Of a DNA stretch of 40,607 bases, positions 17,757 through 25,945 are shown one piece after another. This DNA is from CAYRUP01 sp964578975. GTDB taxonomy: Bacteria > Pseudomonadota > Gammaproteobacteria > DSM-16500. The notes beneath the pieces are model-generated. The model ran no database searches and was not told the DNA's origin. It worked only from the letters and a program-made list of their open reading frames with translations. The stretch's first letter is position 1. Each line of letters begins with the position of its first letter. Both the position numbers and the translations under genes were made by a program. The stretch is taken from assembly GCA_964578975.1 (NCBI GenBank), contig CAZOFA010000011.1:1-40607 (forward strand), in the 5' to 3' direction.

Positions 17757-18132
17757 CGTCTCCTACTCTTGTCTACCACTGAACGTTAAGCTCGGCAGTC
17801 CTGAGCTCAAGTTGAGTTGATTTTTTATTAACGCCGAGTATTTCATAGGGAGAACGGGCGATTGCCATATCATAATTTCCATTTATCGTTTTTATTGGTG
17901 GGGGCAAGCTTATGCGCCTGCCAGGTAATTGTCAATATTAATCATTTATCAATAATAAATGATTGTAATTCGATAATTAATCGTTTATATTTGGGGCTTA
18001 TCAATAACAAGTCGCCTGACCTGACTTCGTCATTGCGAGCGAAGCGAAGCAATCCAGGGACAAACAACTGGATTGCTTCGCTCCGCTCGCAATGACGCAT
18101 TTCGTGCAAGATGACACAAACGGAGATTCACA
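17757..18132. other. Intergenic stretch without a convincing gene
   Basis: This 376-base stretch holds a weak hairpin (about 17786-17811, GTTAAGCTC and GAGCTCAAG) with a T-run at 17821-17826, which may be the terminator of the coiled-coil gene. A 9-bp-arm hairpin of AT sequence (ATCATTTAT and ATAAATGAT) lies near 17942-17965, and a class C palindrome is at 18028-18097. A 77-codon open frame (17862-18095) runs into the palindrome and is not credible. GGAG at 18121-18124, nine bases before 18133, serves the DUF2975 gene. Confidence 0.6.
18028..18097. repeat. Palindromic repeat, class C copy 2
   Basis: The arms CGTCATTGCGAGCG and CGCTCGCAATGACG, then the inner GCAATCCAG and CTGGATTGC, enclose a short loop. 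It is the same family as 12329-12417 and 18935-19019. Confidence 0.85.
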
Positions 18133-18684
18133 ATGAACAAAATCAAAAACGTCAGCTTATTTTTTAAAGTTGTATTTCAAATTATTTTTTTCCTGTTACC
18201 CATTTTATTTGTCATGAGTTGGTATTATGCGCCACAAGAATTAAATTTATTAATTGGTATTATCCGAATTAATGCGATCCCGATATCGTATCAAAATGAT
18301 GTCTTGCACGAGCTCAGTCAATCGGAAAGAATTTTTGGCGGATTGGTGGGTGTAATCCCACTGATCATTCAAATGTTAGTGCTTTATTTTTTAATAAAAT
18401 TATTTAAGTTATATGAAAAAGGCGAAATTTTTTCACTGCGTCACGTCAAATACATTCGTAACATTGGCTATACACTGTTTGCGGGACAATTAATCGAACC
18501 ATTTTATCAAGGTATCATGGGCGTGATTTTAACATTGCACAATCCGCCACATCATCGTTTCGTGACCATTACACTGGATCAAACCAATATCGGAATGTTG
18601 CTCACGGCTTTACTGGTGATTTTAATTTCTTGGATTATGGCTGAAGGATATAAATTACGCGAAGAACAACAGTTCACTATTTAG
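18133..18684 (+). CDS. DUF2975 family membrane protein
   Basis: The protein (183 aa) has four hydrophobic segments, at about 10-30, 73-95, 113-135 and 152-172, the layout of the DUF2975 family of small inner-membrane proteins. Its biochemical role is not established. The gene is followed after eight bases by a short XRE-type regulator. This pairing of a DUF2975 protein with a YozG-like regulator is common in bacteria and suggests that the regulator controls, or is sensed through, the membrane protein. Confidence 0.8.
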   Translation: MNKIKNVSLFFKVVFQIIFFLLPILFVMSWYYAPQELNLLIGIIRINAIPISYQNDVLHELSQSERIFGGLVGVIPLIIQMLVLYFLIKLFKLYEKGEIFSLRHVKYIRNIGYTLFAGQLIEPFYQGIMGVILTLHNPPHHRFVTITLDQTNIGMLLTALLVILISWIMAEGYKLREEQQFTI

Positions 18685-18692
18685 AGGATAAC

Positions 18693-18905
18693 ATGATGAT
18701 CATTTTGAATTTAGATGTGATGTTGGCGAAACGAAAAATTCGTTCGAAGGAATTGGCTGAAGCGATTGGTATAACCGAACAGAATTTATCGATCTTAAAA
18801 ACCGGAAAAGCAAAAGCAATTCGTTTAACAACGTTGGATGCGATTTGCAATTATTTATCTTGTCAGCCAGGGGATATTTTGGAGTATCAAGCGGAAGTAA
18901 CCTGA
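18693..18905 (+). CDS. YozG-like Cro/CI family transcriptional regulator
   Basis: This 70-residue protein is a single helix-turn-helix domain (KRKIRSKELAEAIGITEQNL, then SILKTGKAKAIRLTTLDAIC) of the short Cro/CI type typified by YozG, with the usual ending YLSCQPGDILEY. It is expected to bind DNA as a dimer. It has GAGG just upstream and lies eight bases after the DUF2975 membrane-protein gene, so the two form an operon. Its 3' end runs into a large nested palindrome that separates it from the convergent ceramidase gene. Confidence 0.88.
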   Translation: MMIILNLDVMLAKRKIRSKELAEAIGITEQNLSILKTGKAKAIRLTTLDAICNYLSCQPGDILEYQAEVT

Positions 18906-18910
18906 AATGA

Positions 18911-19041
18911 CCAACCACGTCGTACCGCGCCCCCCGTCATTGCGAGCGAAGCGAAGCAAAGCAATCCAGGTTTGCGTATCGGTCAAAACCTGGATTGCTT
19001 CGCTTCGCTCGCAATGACGAAGCGCGGTACGACGTGGTTGG
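18911..19041. repeat. Nested palindrome: class C repeat copy 3 inside a second inverted repeat
   Basis: The class C core (18935-19019) is flanked by perfect 20-bp inverted repeats, CCAACCACGTCGTACCGCGC (18911-18930) and its complement (19022-19041). The whole 131 bases could fold into one long hairpin. It sits between two convergent genes and probably terminates both. Confidence 0.85.
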
Positions 19042-19056
19042 GTAGTGGAGTTGTGC

Positions 19057-21093
19057 CTACTTCACGTTAAATAACGAAGAAAAACCGATGTACGGAGAAA
19101 TTTTTCCATTCACGGATTTCCAATCACCCAGATGCAAAATTCGATATAGCCCCGCAGGTGCATCATTCGGTATGCGCCACACAATGGTGATTAATGAATA
19201 CGCGGCACCATTCCGTTGCCAATGATATTCTGTCTCCCAGTCACGATCTTGTGCCACCGTGAGCCATTGACTCCCCAGAGATTGATTATCCAGATACCGT
19301 TGCACCAGTAAAAATGTTCCTTGCGTATGAAAATTATTTTTCGGATGTCCGCCCCAAAATGTCACTTGCACGGTATCACCGGGTTTATAGGTTGCTTGAA
19401 CATCTTGATACACATCACCAAAACTTTTTTTCATCGGGATATCATCAAATAGCACACCCGGTTGTAAATTAATTTGGTTTTCACTTAAATCCAGCGGCGA
19501 GGGTCCTGGCTCAACCGGTTTATTATCCGTGATGGCTTGTGCGAGTGTCGCATATTCTTGTCGTAATGCCGCTAATTCCCACGGACCAAAATGGGTGGAT
19601 GCGGCTTCATAGCGTTGCAGCGGATATTCATCATTGGTTGCAACATATCCAGCGTAAGCATTGGCGAGAGCCGCTATCACGATATGATTATTTTCAGTTT
19701 TTACTAAATGTTCTGCGACAGTGGATTTGATGCGACGTCCAGACATGGTCGTGACTTCGATGGGCACTGCAACAATCACCAGATTGCCGATTTTTACAAT
19801 TTGCAGCGGCAAAATATTCGGTGTCCACGGATAAGGTTTGAGTGTTCCCGTTTGCACGGCAATCGGTTTTGCGCCTTGGCACGGTGTTGTCATGACAGCG
19901 CAAACCACTTTTGGCAACGTTCGACTGACGGTATCACACGTCACACCTTGTTTTCCCAAGCCTTCACCATCTTGCGTGCCGGCTAGCATGGAAATCCCAA
20001 TCGCTGCTTTACAGGTTTTTTGCGGTTGTCCTCCCGTAAATGCAGGATCGACATTCACCTCATCCATCGCTACAAAAGAATGTCGATAATCCACGCCACC
20101 GGTGACGGTTTCAGATGGATTAGCAAATAATTCTTTGGCTTTTTCATATTGTGGGCGACCTGCTTTTTCCACGGATTTGATACCTTCCAATCCACTTCCA
20201 CCTTCATGACCATAAGGATTGGGCGACACATCACCCGCGTGTTCTTGTGCAAATGCAGCAACGAACGCTTGAGGGCCATAATCTGAAGCAAAATCTTTTT
20301 CGAATAAATATTCCGCGTAACCTTTATTATCGCCATTAATCAGATGATTTTTATTATTCATGGAGACGCCATGCAACGGAAACCAATTGATCATGCCAAT
20401 GGGTTTTCCCTGTTGATCATCAAAACGCACGAGCGACATCGTCGTGTCTACATCTGCAGCGTATTGAGCGCGTTCACTTTGCGGATTGAGTAAATATGCT
20501 TGTGGCGAACGATTAAAAGAAATTCCCGGTAAATCGCCTTCGGCAAATTTTATTTTTGCCGGCACCATGTTGTTGTGCGCGCGCACGATGGCGGCCACAA
20601 TCCCATCCACAATCACATTAAAATTTTCGCGACTAAAACCAAACGTGGTTAAATTATAAAGTGTGTAAGTCGAAAAACCGCCGGGTCCACTGTGTGTGTG
20701 CGTTGCAGTCAACAATACATTATCCTCGTTGTACACATCACCATACAGTTGATGTAGTTTTTTAATCACTTGTTGCGAAATCCCTTGAAACACTTGTCCC
20801 TGATCCACATTCACAAATGCAACCCGTTTACCATTACACGGCGATTCAATCACAAATGCGCGTGCCCACAAACGCTGTAAAATTCCCGCGGTTTGCTGAT
20901 CAATCATCGCATAACCCATCATGCCTTCTTCAGCGGCAGGACCAGTGATGTCGTAAACACCTGCGCCGATATTAAAATTTGTGTTGTTTTGGCATTGCGT
21001 GGATTTTGCGTTTGTCGCGTGTGCAGCAGTATTAAATAAAAAAAATAATATGAAAATAATGAAATGGAATTTGTTACAAAAGTTCAGCATCAT
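19057..21093 (-). CDS. Secreted neutral/alkaline ceramidase
   Basis: The protein (678 aa, close to the 670 of the Pseudomonas enzyme) hydrolyses the amide bond of ceramide to give sphingosine and a fatty acid. An N-terminal signal peptide (NKFHFIIFILFFLFNTAAHA, to about residue 26) predicts export. Family hallmarks include NIGAGVYDITGPAAE (41-55), THTHSGPGG (131-139, zinc ligand), the catalytic serine in NRSPQAYLLNP (Ser196), the second zinc histidine at PLHGVS (His241) and GDNKGYAEYLFE. A C-terminal immunoglobulin-like domain follows (about 540-678). AAGGAG precedes the ATG. Most bacteria do not make sphingolipids, so the likely substrate is host membrane ceramide; that role is inference. 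Confidence 0.93.
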   Translation of the reverse strand: MMLNFCNKFHFIIFILFFLFNTAAHATNAKSTQCQNNTNFNIGAGVYDITGPAAEEGMMGYAMIDQQTAGILQRLWARAFVIESPCNGKRVAFVNVDQGQVFQGISQQVIKKLHQLYGDVYNEDNVLLTATHTHSGPGGFSTYTLYNLTTFGFSRENFNVIVDGIVAAIVRAHNNMVPAKIKFAEGDLPGISFNRSPQAYLLNPQSERAQYAADVDTTMSLVRFDDQQGKPIGMINWFPLHGVSMNNKNHLINGDNKGYAEYLFEKDFASDYGPQAFVAAFAQEHAGDVSPNPYGHEGGSGLEGIKSVEKAGRPQYEKAKELFANPSETVTGGVDYRHSFVAMDEVNVDPAFTGGQPQKTCKAAIGISMLAGTQDGEGLGKQGVTCDTVSRTLPKVVCAVMTTPCQGAKPIAVQTGTLKPYPWTPNILPLQIVKIGNLVIVAVPIEVTTMSGRRIKSTVAEHLVKTENNHIVIAALANAYAGYVATNDEYPLQRYEAASTHFGPWELAALRQEYATLAQAITDNKPVEPGPSPLDLSENQINLQPGVLFDDIPMKKSFGDVYQDVQATYKPGDTVQVTFWGGHPKNNFHTQGTFLLVQRYLDNQSLGSQWLTVAQDRDWETEYHWQRNGAAYSLITIVWRIPNDAPAGLYRILHLGDWKSVNGKISPYIGFSSLFNVK

Positions 21094-21194
21094 TTTTCTC
21101 CTTGATTTGAAGCATTCCTGGGTGCTTGATGGATGGAAGTTAAAATGGATTTTTTGAGTAAAAGCAATAAATAATTATTGTAGCTAAATAATAT

Positions 21195-21416
21195 TTATCT
21201 TTCATTTAGTTGATCCCGGGTGAATCGTTTCGCTGAATTCGCATATTTTAATTTTTTCATGAGCTTTGAATAATGAAAGGCATTAAGCTCTCCTTTTGCA
21301 TATTCAATCAGCCATTTTTGGAAAGCAGCATTTAACGTTTCATTTTTATGATGAGCTTTTTCTCGGGCGAGTTTTATAATATTTGCATCGGCACTTAAGG
21401 TGATATTTTTTAACAT
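21195..21416 (-). CDS. Orphan VapB-like antitoxin
   Basis: This 73-residue protein begins MLKNITLSADANIIKLAREKA, the ribbon-helix-helix opening of VapB-type antitoxins, followed by LNAAFQKWLIEYA, a typical second half. No toxin gene (a PIN-domain VapC or other) lies within reach on either side. It is therefore an orphan antitoxin, a remnant, or the regulator of another locus. The gene lies between ceramidase and a large palindromic repeat. Confidence 0.7.
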   Translation of the reverse strand: MLKNITLSADANIIKLAREKAHHKNETLNAAFQKWLIEYAKGELNAFHYSKLMKKLKYANSAKRFTRDQLNER

Positions 21417-21511
21417 AGGAAGAAACCTGCGTGATTACACACTAGAATAAGTGTACACTCATCCTGAACGTGGTGCACTACTGTCTGGTTAAGCTGACAA
21501 TATTTAGCACG

Positions 21512-21631
21512 CCTTCCCAGCGAGGGAAGGTGCCCGGAGGGCGGATGGGGGAATATATATTTTTAATTTTTGAAAATTTTTTTTTTATTCCCCCATCCGG
21601 CCTTCGGCCACCTTCCCCCTGCGAGGGAAGG
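21512..21631. repeat. Palindromic repeat, class D
   Basis: Long imperfect arms (CCTTCCCAGCGAGGGAAGG with GCGGATGGGGGAATA on the left, TATTCCCCCATCCGG with CCTTCCCCCTGCGAGGGAAGG on the right) enclose a purely A/T loop of about 30 bases. The element lies just beyond the 3' end of the minus-strand gene at 21637. Confidence 0.85.
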
Positions 21632-21636
21632 AATTA

Positions 21637-22275
21637 TTAAAGCCGTGAATGCAAACAGGCGGGCGTACTATAAGCTTGCTTTTCCAATTTTTTCGCTTCA
21701 GCAATTTCACAAAAAAGTTCATAACCATCCGTATAAAAGCGTTTTAATCGTGCCATGCTAATATGTGCAACACCGTCGATCTCGGCATCAGATAATAATT
21801 TAAAAAGCAGCCAGAATGCCCCCGGCGAGGTTGCTTGACCGATTAATTTTTCTTTTTGGCTTGCATGTTTCCAGCGCTCAATGTGATGACTCTCTTGTTT
21901 TTGAAATTTTTGAATAGCCTGTAAAGAAATAACTTTTTGATTTGTTTTTTGATCGACAATCGCATAAGTGGCAAGACGCGCAAAAACTGTTTCATCAAAT
22001 GCACCCTGTTTATCGAAAATACCTGTGTCAAAAGGATGAATTAACTTGAGTAAATCAGCAGACGCTAAATTTCCACCCCCAAGAAATGTAACACTTGGAC
22101 AACCCAGTAAATTCGCTCCGCTCATAAAATAATGCGCGGCTAAATAGGCTAACGGTTTCATGACCCCTAATTTACATAATCCATTTTCAATGGATTGCAC
22201 AGTAAAATTGCCATTTTCGCTTTTAAAAAAAGCCGTGTGAATGTTGAGTGCGTACGAATGGCGTGATTTCAACAT
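21637..22275 (-). CDS. Hypothetical protein
   Basis: I cannot assign this 212-residue protein. It is soluble, with no signal peptide. Its middle contains GANLLGCPSVTFLGGGNL and then HPFDTGIFDKQGAFDE, which loosely recalls a calcium-binding loop but does not fit the EF-hand pattern. The C-terminal third is helical (MARLKRFYTDGYELFCEIAEAKK). It follows the gene at 22285 by nine bases on the same strand, so the two form a two-gene operon. It ends near the class D palindrome. Confidence 0.7.
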   Translation of the reverse strand: MLKSRHSYALNIHTAFFKSENGNFTVQSIENGLCKLGVMKPLAYLAAHYFMSGANLLGCPSVTFLGGGNLASADLLKLIHPFDTGIFDKQGAFDETVFARLATYAIVDQKTNQKVISLQAIQKFQKQESHHIERWKHASQKEKLIGQATSPGAFWLLFKLLSDAEIDGVAHISMARLKRFYTDGYELFCEIAEAKKLEKQAYSTPACLHSRL

Positions 22276-22284
22276 AACGAATTC

Positions 22285-22677
22285 TTAACGAGAAACAAAA
22301 TAAAAAAGATGACAGGTCGTCGTACCTTCTTCTTTTTTGGTAGAAGCACTCGCTTGTTGTTTATTTGAGGGTGACCCGAACTGACCATAACAACCGACAG
22401 ATGCCTTGGGCGATAAGTATTGGCTGGTTCTGTTGTTCTTTGGTAGAAAATTACCGTCTGCCCCTATCTTTTCCACGGAGTCAACAATACCTTCTTCGTT
22501 ATGTACAAAACAAGTGATGTTATTACCAATTTTTCCACGAAAAATGGGTTTCCCAACACAAAAAATATTTACATTGTCTCCACAATCCACATTAAATACG
22601 ACGTTAAATGTTGGTTTATATAAGTTTTCATTACTCAGGGTTTTTCCAACGGTATATGTTTCAATAGTGCTTGGCAT
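22285..22677 (-). CDS. Hypothetical protein
   Basis: This is an unrecognised protein of 130 residues. A TTG codon at 22692 is in frame, but GGAG lies nine bases before the ATG at 22677, which I prefer. The first 70 residues look like beta structure (TFNVVFNVDCGDNVNIFCVG). The last 40 are rich in Ser, Lys and Gln and probably disordered apart from a hydrophobic end (TCHLFYFVSR). It is the first gene of a pair with the hypothetical gene at 21637 and divergent from the LOG-family gene. Confidence 0.65.
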   Translation of the reverse strand: MPSTIETYTVGKTLSNENLYKPTFNVVFNVDCGDNVNIFCVGKPIFRGKIGNNITCFVHNEEGIVDSVEKIGADGNFLPKNNRTSQYLSPKASVGCYGQFGSPSNKQQASASTKKEEGTTTCHLFYFVSR

Positions 22678-22812
22678 ATTTATTATCTCCAAATTAAATT
22701 ATTATTTTCCTTGTTACCGTGTCGCCCACAGAATGACTAGAAAATTATATCAAAATGTGATTGCAAGCATTAATAAATAATTGTATTTTTTTCTAATTTT
22801 AAGGAAGTGGTA

Positions 22813-23553
22813 ATGAGATATATCTGTGTTTTTTGCGGTTCTAGTGAAGAGGGTGCTGTCAAGTATGCAGAAGTAACGAAAGCGTTGGGTAAGGCAATTG
22901 TCAAAAATGGATTTGGGTTAGTCTATGGTGGTGGCAATGTAGGCTTAATGAAAATCTTAGCGGATAGTGTCAAAGAAGCGGGAGGAAATATAATTGGTGT
23001 CGTCACACCCGAAGTAATCCAGTTAGGTGTTGCGTATGCTGGAATTACTCTCGTTGAAGAGGCAACTTATTCGGCTCGTAAAGCGAAAATGGCGGCTTTG
23101 TCGGAAGGATTTATTGCTTTGCCGGGTGGTTATGGAACTTTGGATGAATTTACTGAAGTGGCGATCAATAATCAATTTGCAAGTTATAAAAATACAAAAG
23201 AAAATCCTGTTAAACCCTTAGGTGTATTAAACATAGATCACTTTTATGATGGACTTTTGTTACAAGTACAACGCTGTTTAAATGAAAAATTTATTACGAA
23301 TAAGCATGCTGAAATGATTTATTCTACAGACAATCCAGAGGATATTGTTCAGTACATTGCAAATTTTAAAAGTCCAATCGCTGATAATTCAAAATGGTGG
23401 GAGAAATCAACGGAACAGAAAGCTACAACTAATAAATCTACAACTTTAGCTGTGGCTGGCGGTATGGTTTTGATGGGAGTGTTTGCGTTGAAATTTTTTT
23501 CTCATGCTGGGGAAAATATATCGAATCCGGTGAGTTCATGTAAGCCGACTTAA
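22813..23553 (+). CDS. LOG-family nucleoside 5'-monophosphate phosphoribohydrolase with C-terminal membrane segment
   Basis: The protein (246 aa) has the LOG-family Rossmann-like fold. Its GFGLVYGGGNVGLM (33-46) and the active-site motif PGGYGTLDE (104-112) match enzymes that release the base from nucleoside monophosphates, including cytokinin-activating LOG of plants. The usual domain ends near residue 190. Here a linker of about 20 residues and a hydrophobic segment (TLAVAGGMVLMGVFALKFF, about 211-229) follow, so the enzyme may be tethered to a membrane. I start at the ATG at 22813 because AAGGAAG precedes it by five bases, not at the GTG six bases earlier. The gene ends at a perfect hairpin shared with convergent ybeX. 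Confidence 0.88.
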   Translation: MRYICVFCGSSEEGAVKYAEVTKALGKAIVKNGFGLVYGGGNVGLMKILADSVKEAGGNIIGVVTPEVIQLGVAYAGITLVEEATYSARKAKMAALSEGFIALPGGYGTLDEFTEVAINNQFASYKNTKENPVKPLGVLNIDHFYDGLLLQVQRCLNEKFITNKHAEMIYSTDNPEDIVQYIANFKSPIADNSKWWEKSTEQKATTNKSTTLAVAGGMVLMGVFALKFFSHAGENISNPVSSCKPT

Positions 23554-23562
23554 GGAAGAGCA

Positions 23563-23607
23563 GTCATCCTGAATCCCGGTATGCTTAAAGCCGGGATTCA
23601 GGATGAC
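23563..23607. terminator. Bidirectional hairpin (class E palindrome) between LOG gene and ybeX
   Basis: Perfect 17-bp arms, GTCATCCTGAATCCCGG and CCGGGATTCAGGATGAC, enclose an 11-base loop. It lies 9 bases after the LOG-family stop and 9 bases before the stop of convergent ybeX, so it can serve both. The sequence has the look of a dispersed genomic repeat as well. Confidence 0.75.
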
Positions 23608-23616
23608 AAAAGTATG

Positions 23617-24444
23617 TTATTCTTTTCGCACTTCAAGCAAATGAATACGTCGATTATCACTATGCAATATTTTAAATCGATAATGATCAATCGTAATGGT
23701 TTCACCGCGTTTAGGTAAATGACCAAACGCTTTCTTCAATAATCCATCCATCGTGTCGGATTCATCATCACTAAAATTGGTATTGAAATATTCGTTGAAA
23801 TCATCGATTTCAATGGATGCTTTCAACGTGTAATAACCTTCTTCATGTTTTTTGATATCATCATCTTCATCAACGTCATATTCATCTTCAATATCACCGA
23901 CAATTTGTTCCAACACATCTTCAATCGTGATGAGACCGGCAACATGACCATATTCATCAATCACAATGGCGATATGATTACGATTGACACGAAATTCACG
24001 TAACAAAATATCAAGACGTTTGCTTTGCGGGACGAATACGGCGGGGCGCATAATTTCACGCATATTAAATTCGTGCTTTGGTTTTTTGACACCGTAATTC
24101 AACAAATCTTTTGCTAAAAGAATGCCGATGATGTCATCGTCTTCAACGACGGGAAAACGCGAATGGGCAGATTCAATCACAATCGGTAGCACATCATCCA
24201 ATGCACTGTCTTTTTGAATCACGATCATTTGCGATTTGGGGATCATCACTTCGCGCACTTGCATTTCAGATACTTGTAACACACTTTCAATCATGCTCAA
24301 CATTTCTGAACTTAAAATATCGCGATTTTCTGCATCGCGCAGCACTGACATCAGTTGTTCGCGATCTTTGGGTTCGCGAATCAATAAATCACTTAAGCGT
24401 TCGAACCACGAACGTTCTTTATGTTCTGATTCTATGTCATTCAT
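23617..24444 (-). CDS. ybeX: CBS-pair transporter-associated protein YbeX/CorC
   Basis: This 275-residue protein has the YbeX/CorC layout. An N-terminal acidic segment precedes a tandem CBS pair (about 65-190, with VREVMIPKSQMIVI and VIDEYGHVAGLITIEDVLEQIVG) and a C-terminal CorC/HlyC domain (about 205-275). CorC proteins are linked to magnesium and cobalt homeostasis, and YbeX also to ribosome metabolism. It is the last gene of the conserved miaB-ybeZ-ybeY-ybeX order. In E. coli lnt follows; here the cluster stops at a hairpin. Confidence 0.95.
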   Translation of the reverse strand: MNDIESEHKERSWFERLSDLLIREPKDREQLMSVLRDAENRDILSSEMLSMIESVLQVSEMQVREVMIPKSQMIVIQKDSALDDVLPIVIESAHSRFPVVEDDDIIGILLAKDLLNYGVKKPKHEFNMREIMRPAVFVPQSKRLDILLREFRVNRNHIAIVIDEYGHVAGLITIEDVLEQIVGDIEDEYDVDEDDDIKKHEEGYYTLKASIEIDDFNEYFNTNFSDDESDTMDGLLKKAFGHLPKRGETITIDHYRFKILHSDNRRIHLLEVRKE

Positions 24445-24449
24445 GCGGG

Positions 24450-24917
24450 CTACCTTTTTTCATTCACTTGATAAGGATTATTAAAACCTAATGTTTGTAA
24501 AATAGTAATTTCTTCTGTTTCCATGATCTCAGCATCCTGATCTTTTTCATGATCATAACCCAATAAATGTAAAATACCATGCACCACCATATGTGCCCAA
24601 TGCGCCTCAAGCGTTTTTTCCTGCGCCCGCGCTTCTTCTTCAATGACCTCTGAGCAAATAACAATATCGCCGAGGATGGGAATGGTATCATTTAATTCTT
24701 CTGGCATATCAAACGGAAATGACAATACATTGGTGGGCTTATTTTTTTTGCGATAGGTGGAATTTAATTCGGTGATTTCTGCTTTATCCACAATGCGAAT
24801 GGTGACTTCAACCGCAGGAATTTTATTGAGAAGCGCGGCAGAAGCCCAACGTTTAAATTGTGTGTTGGTGGGCAATGATTTTTTTTTAATAACCCGTTGA
24901 ATAATTATTTCATGCAT
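24450..24917 (-). CDS. ybeY: Endoribonuclease YbeY (16S rRNA maturation)
   Basis: The protein (155 aa) carries the zinc-binding signature HGILHLLGYDH (113-123) that defines YbeY, a single-strand endoribonuclease needed for 16S rRNA 3'-end processing and ribosome quality control. Length and the preceding RKKNKPTNVLSFPF block are typical. It starts 15 bases after ybeZ and ends 5 bases before ybeX on the same strand, the usual order, so expression is almost certainly joint. Confidence 0.96.
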   Translation of the reverse strand: MHEIIIQRVIKKKSLPTNTQFKRWASAALLNKIPAVEVTIRIVDKAEITELNSTYRKKNKPTNVLSFPFDMPEELNDTIPILGDIVICSEVIEEEARAQEKTLEAHWAHMVVHGILHLLGYDHEKDQDAEIMETEEITILQTLGFNNPYQVNEKR

Positions 24918-24932
24918 ATAGGGCGTGCCCTA

Positions 24933-25898
24933 TTATTTTTTTTGATGATGACGTTCGTACGCTTCCACAATGCGTTGCACTAATGGATGACGCACCACAT
25001 CGCTCGCTTCAAATTGGGTAAAGCTAATGCCTTTCACATCTTTTAAGACATCGCTCGCATGCACTAAACCAGAGTTGCGTCGATTGTTAAGATCAATCTG
25101 CGTAACATCACCCGTGATCACCGCTTTAGAATTAAATCCAATGCGCGTTAAAAACATTTTCATTTGTTCGGTTGTGGTATTTTGTCCTTCATCCAACAGA
25201 ATGAATGAATCATTCAACGAACGTCCACGCATATAAGCGAGCGGCACGAGTTCAATCACATCACGTTCGATGAGTTGACTCACGGCATCCACACCCAGCA
25301 TTTCATAGAGTGCATCGTAGAGAGGACGTAAATACGGGGACACTTTTTCTGCCAAATCACCCGGTAAAAATCCGAGTTTTTCGCCCGCTTCAACGATGGG
25401 ACGTACTAACACAATGCGACTGACGCGTTCTGTTTCCAGCGCCTGCACGGCACAGGCGACGGCAAGATAAGTTTTACCCGTGCCGGCCGGACCAATGCCG
25501 AAATTGATGTCGTGTTGCAAAATATTATTGATGTAATGAACTTGATTCGCACCGCGCGCGGTGATGGCGCCGCGCTTTAATCGAATATCCATGCGCGTAT
25601 CCTGGGTTGGTTTGTCGACGGTTCTGCGCGCCGTTTGTAAATATAAATGCACTTGCTCTTTGACTAAAACGGCGTGACGTTGTGCTTCATGATAAAGATC
25701 GGTTAAGGTTTGGCAGGCTTGATCCACTGCTTGCAAATGCCCATGAATCGAAAAGGTATAACCCCGTTGTTTTATTTCAACTTCGAGACGTTCTTCGATC
25801 AGGCGAATGTGTTCATCACATTTGCCGCAAAGGTTTAATAATCGGTAATTATCTTCCGGGTGTAAAACTACAACTTTTGAATAGTGTGTCGTTTCCAA
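24933..25898 (-). CDS. ybeZ: PhoH-like ATPase YbeZ
   Basis: This 321-residue PhoH-family ATPase shows an N-terminal KH-like region, Walker A GPAGTGKT (136-143) and Walker B LLDEGQN, with the conserved VRPIVEAGEKLGFLPGDL between them. YbeZ works with YbeY in rRNA and RNA handling. The length is close to family standard. It follows miaB by 47 bases and precedes ybeY by 15 bases. Confidence 0.95.
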   Translation of the reverse strand: METTHYSKVVVLHPEDNYRLLNLCGKCDEHIRLIEERLEVEIKQRGYTFSIHGHLQAVDQACQTLTDLYHEAQRHAVLVKEQVHLYLQTARRTVDKPTQDTRMDIRLKRGAITARGANQVHYINNILQHDINFGIGPAGTGKTYLAVACAVQALETERVSRIVLVRPIVEAGEKLGFLPGDLAEKVSPYLRPLYDALYEMLGVDAVSQLIERDVIELVPLAYMRGRSLNDSFILLDEGQNTTTEQMKMFLTRIGFNSKAVITGDVTQIDLNNRRNSGLVHASDVLKDVKGISFTQFEASDVVRHPLVQRIVEAYERHHQKK

Positions 25899-25945
25899 GG
25901 TTTAGATTAACCCCCCATCATGATCCATATATAAAGTATAGCATG

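Noticed and set aside
17862..18095. Open frame of 77 codons with a lipobox-like LCAC near its start
   Set aside because: Its last third is a class C palindromic repeat, there is no ribosome site, and the composition is not protein-like.
21721..22275. EF-hand or peroxygenase assignment for the 212-residue protein
   Set aside because: The DTGIFDKQGAFDE segment does not have the oxygen-ligand spacing of an EF-hand, and haem-peroxygenase motifs are not found.
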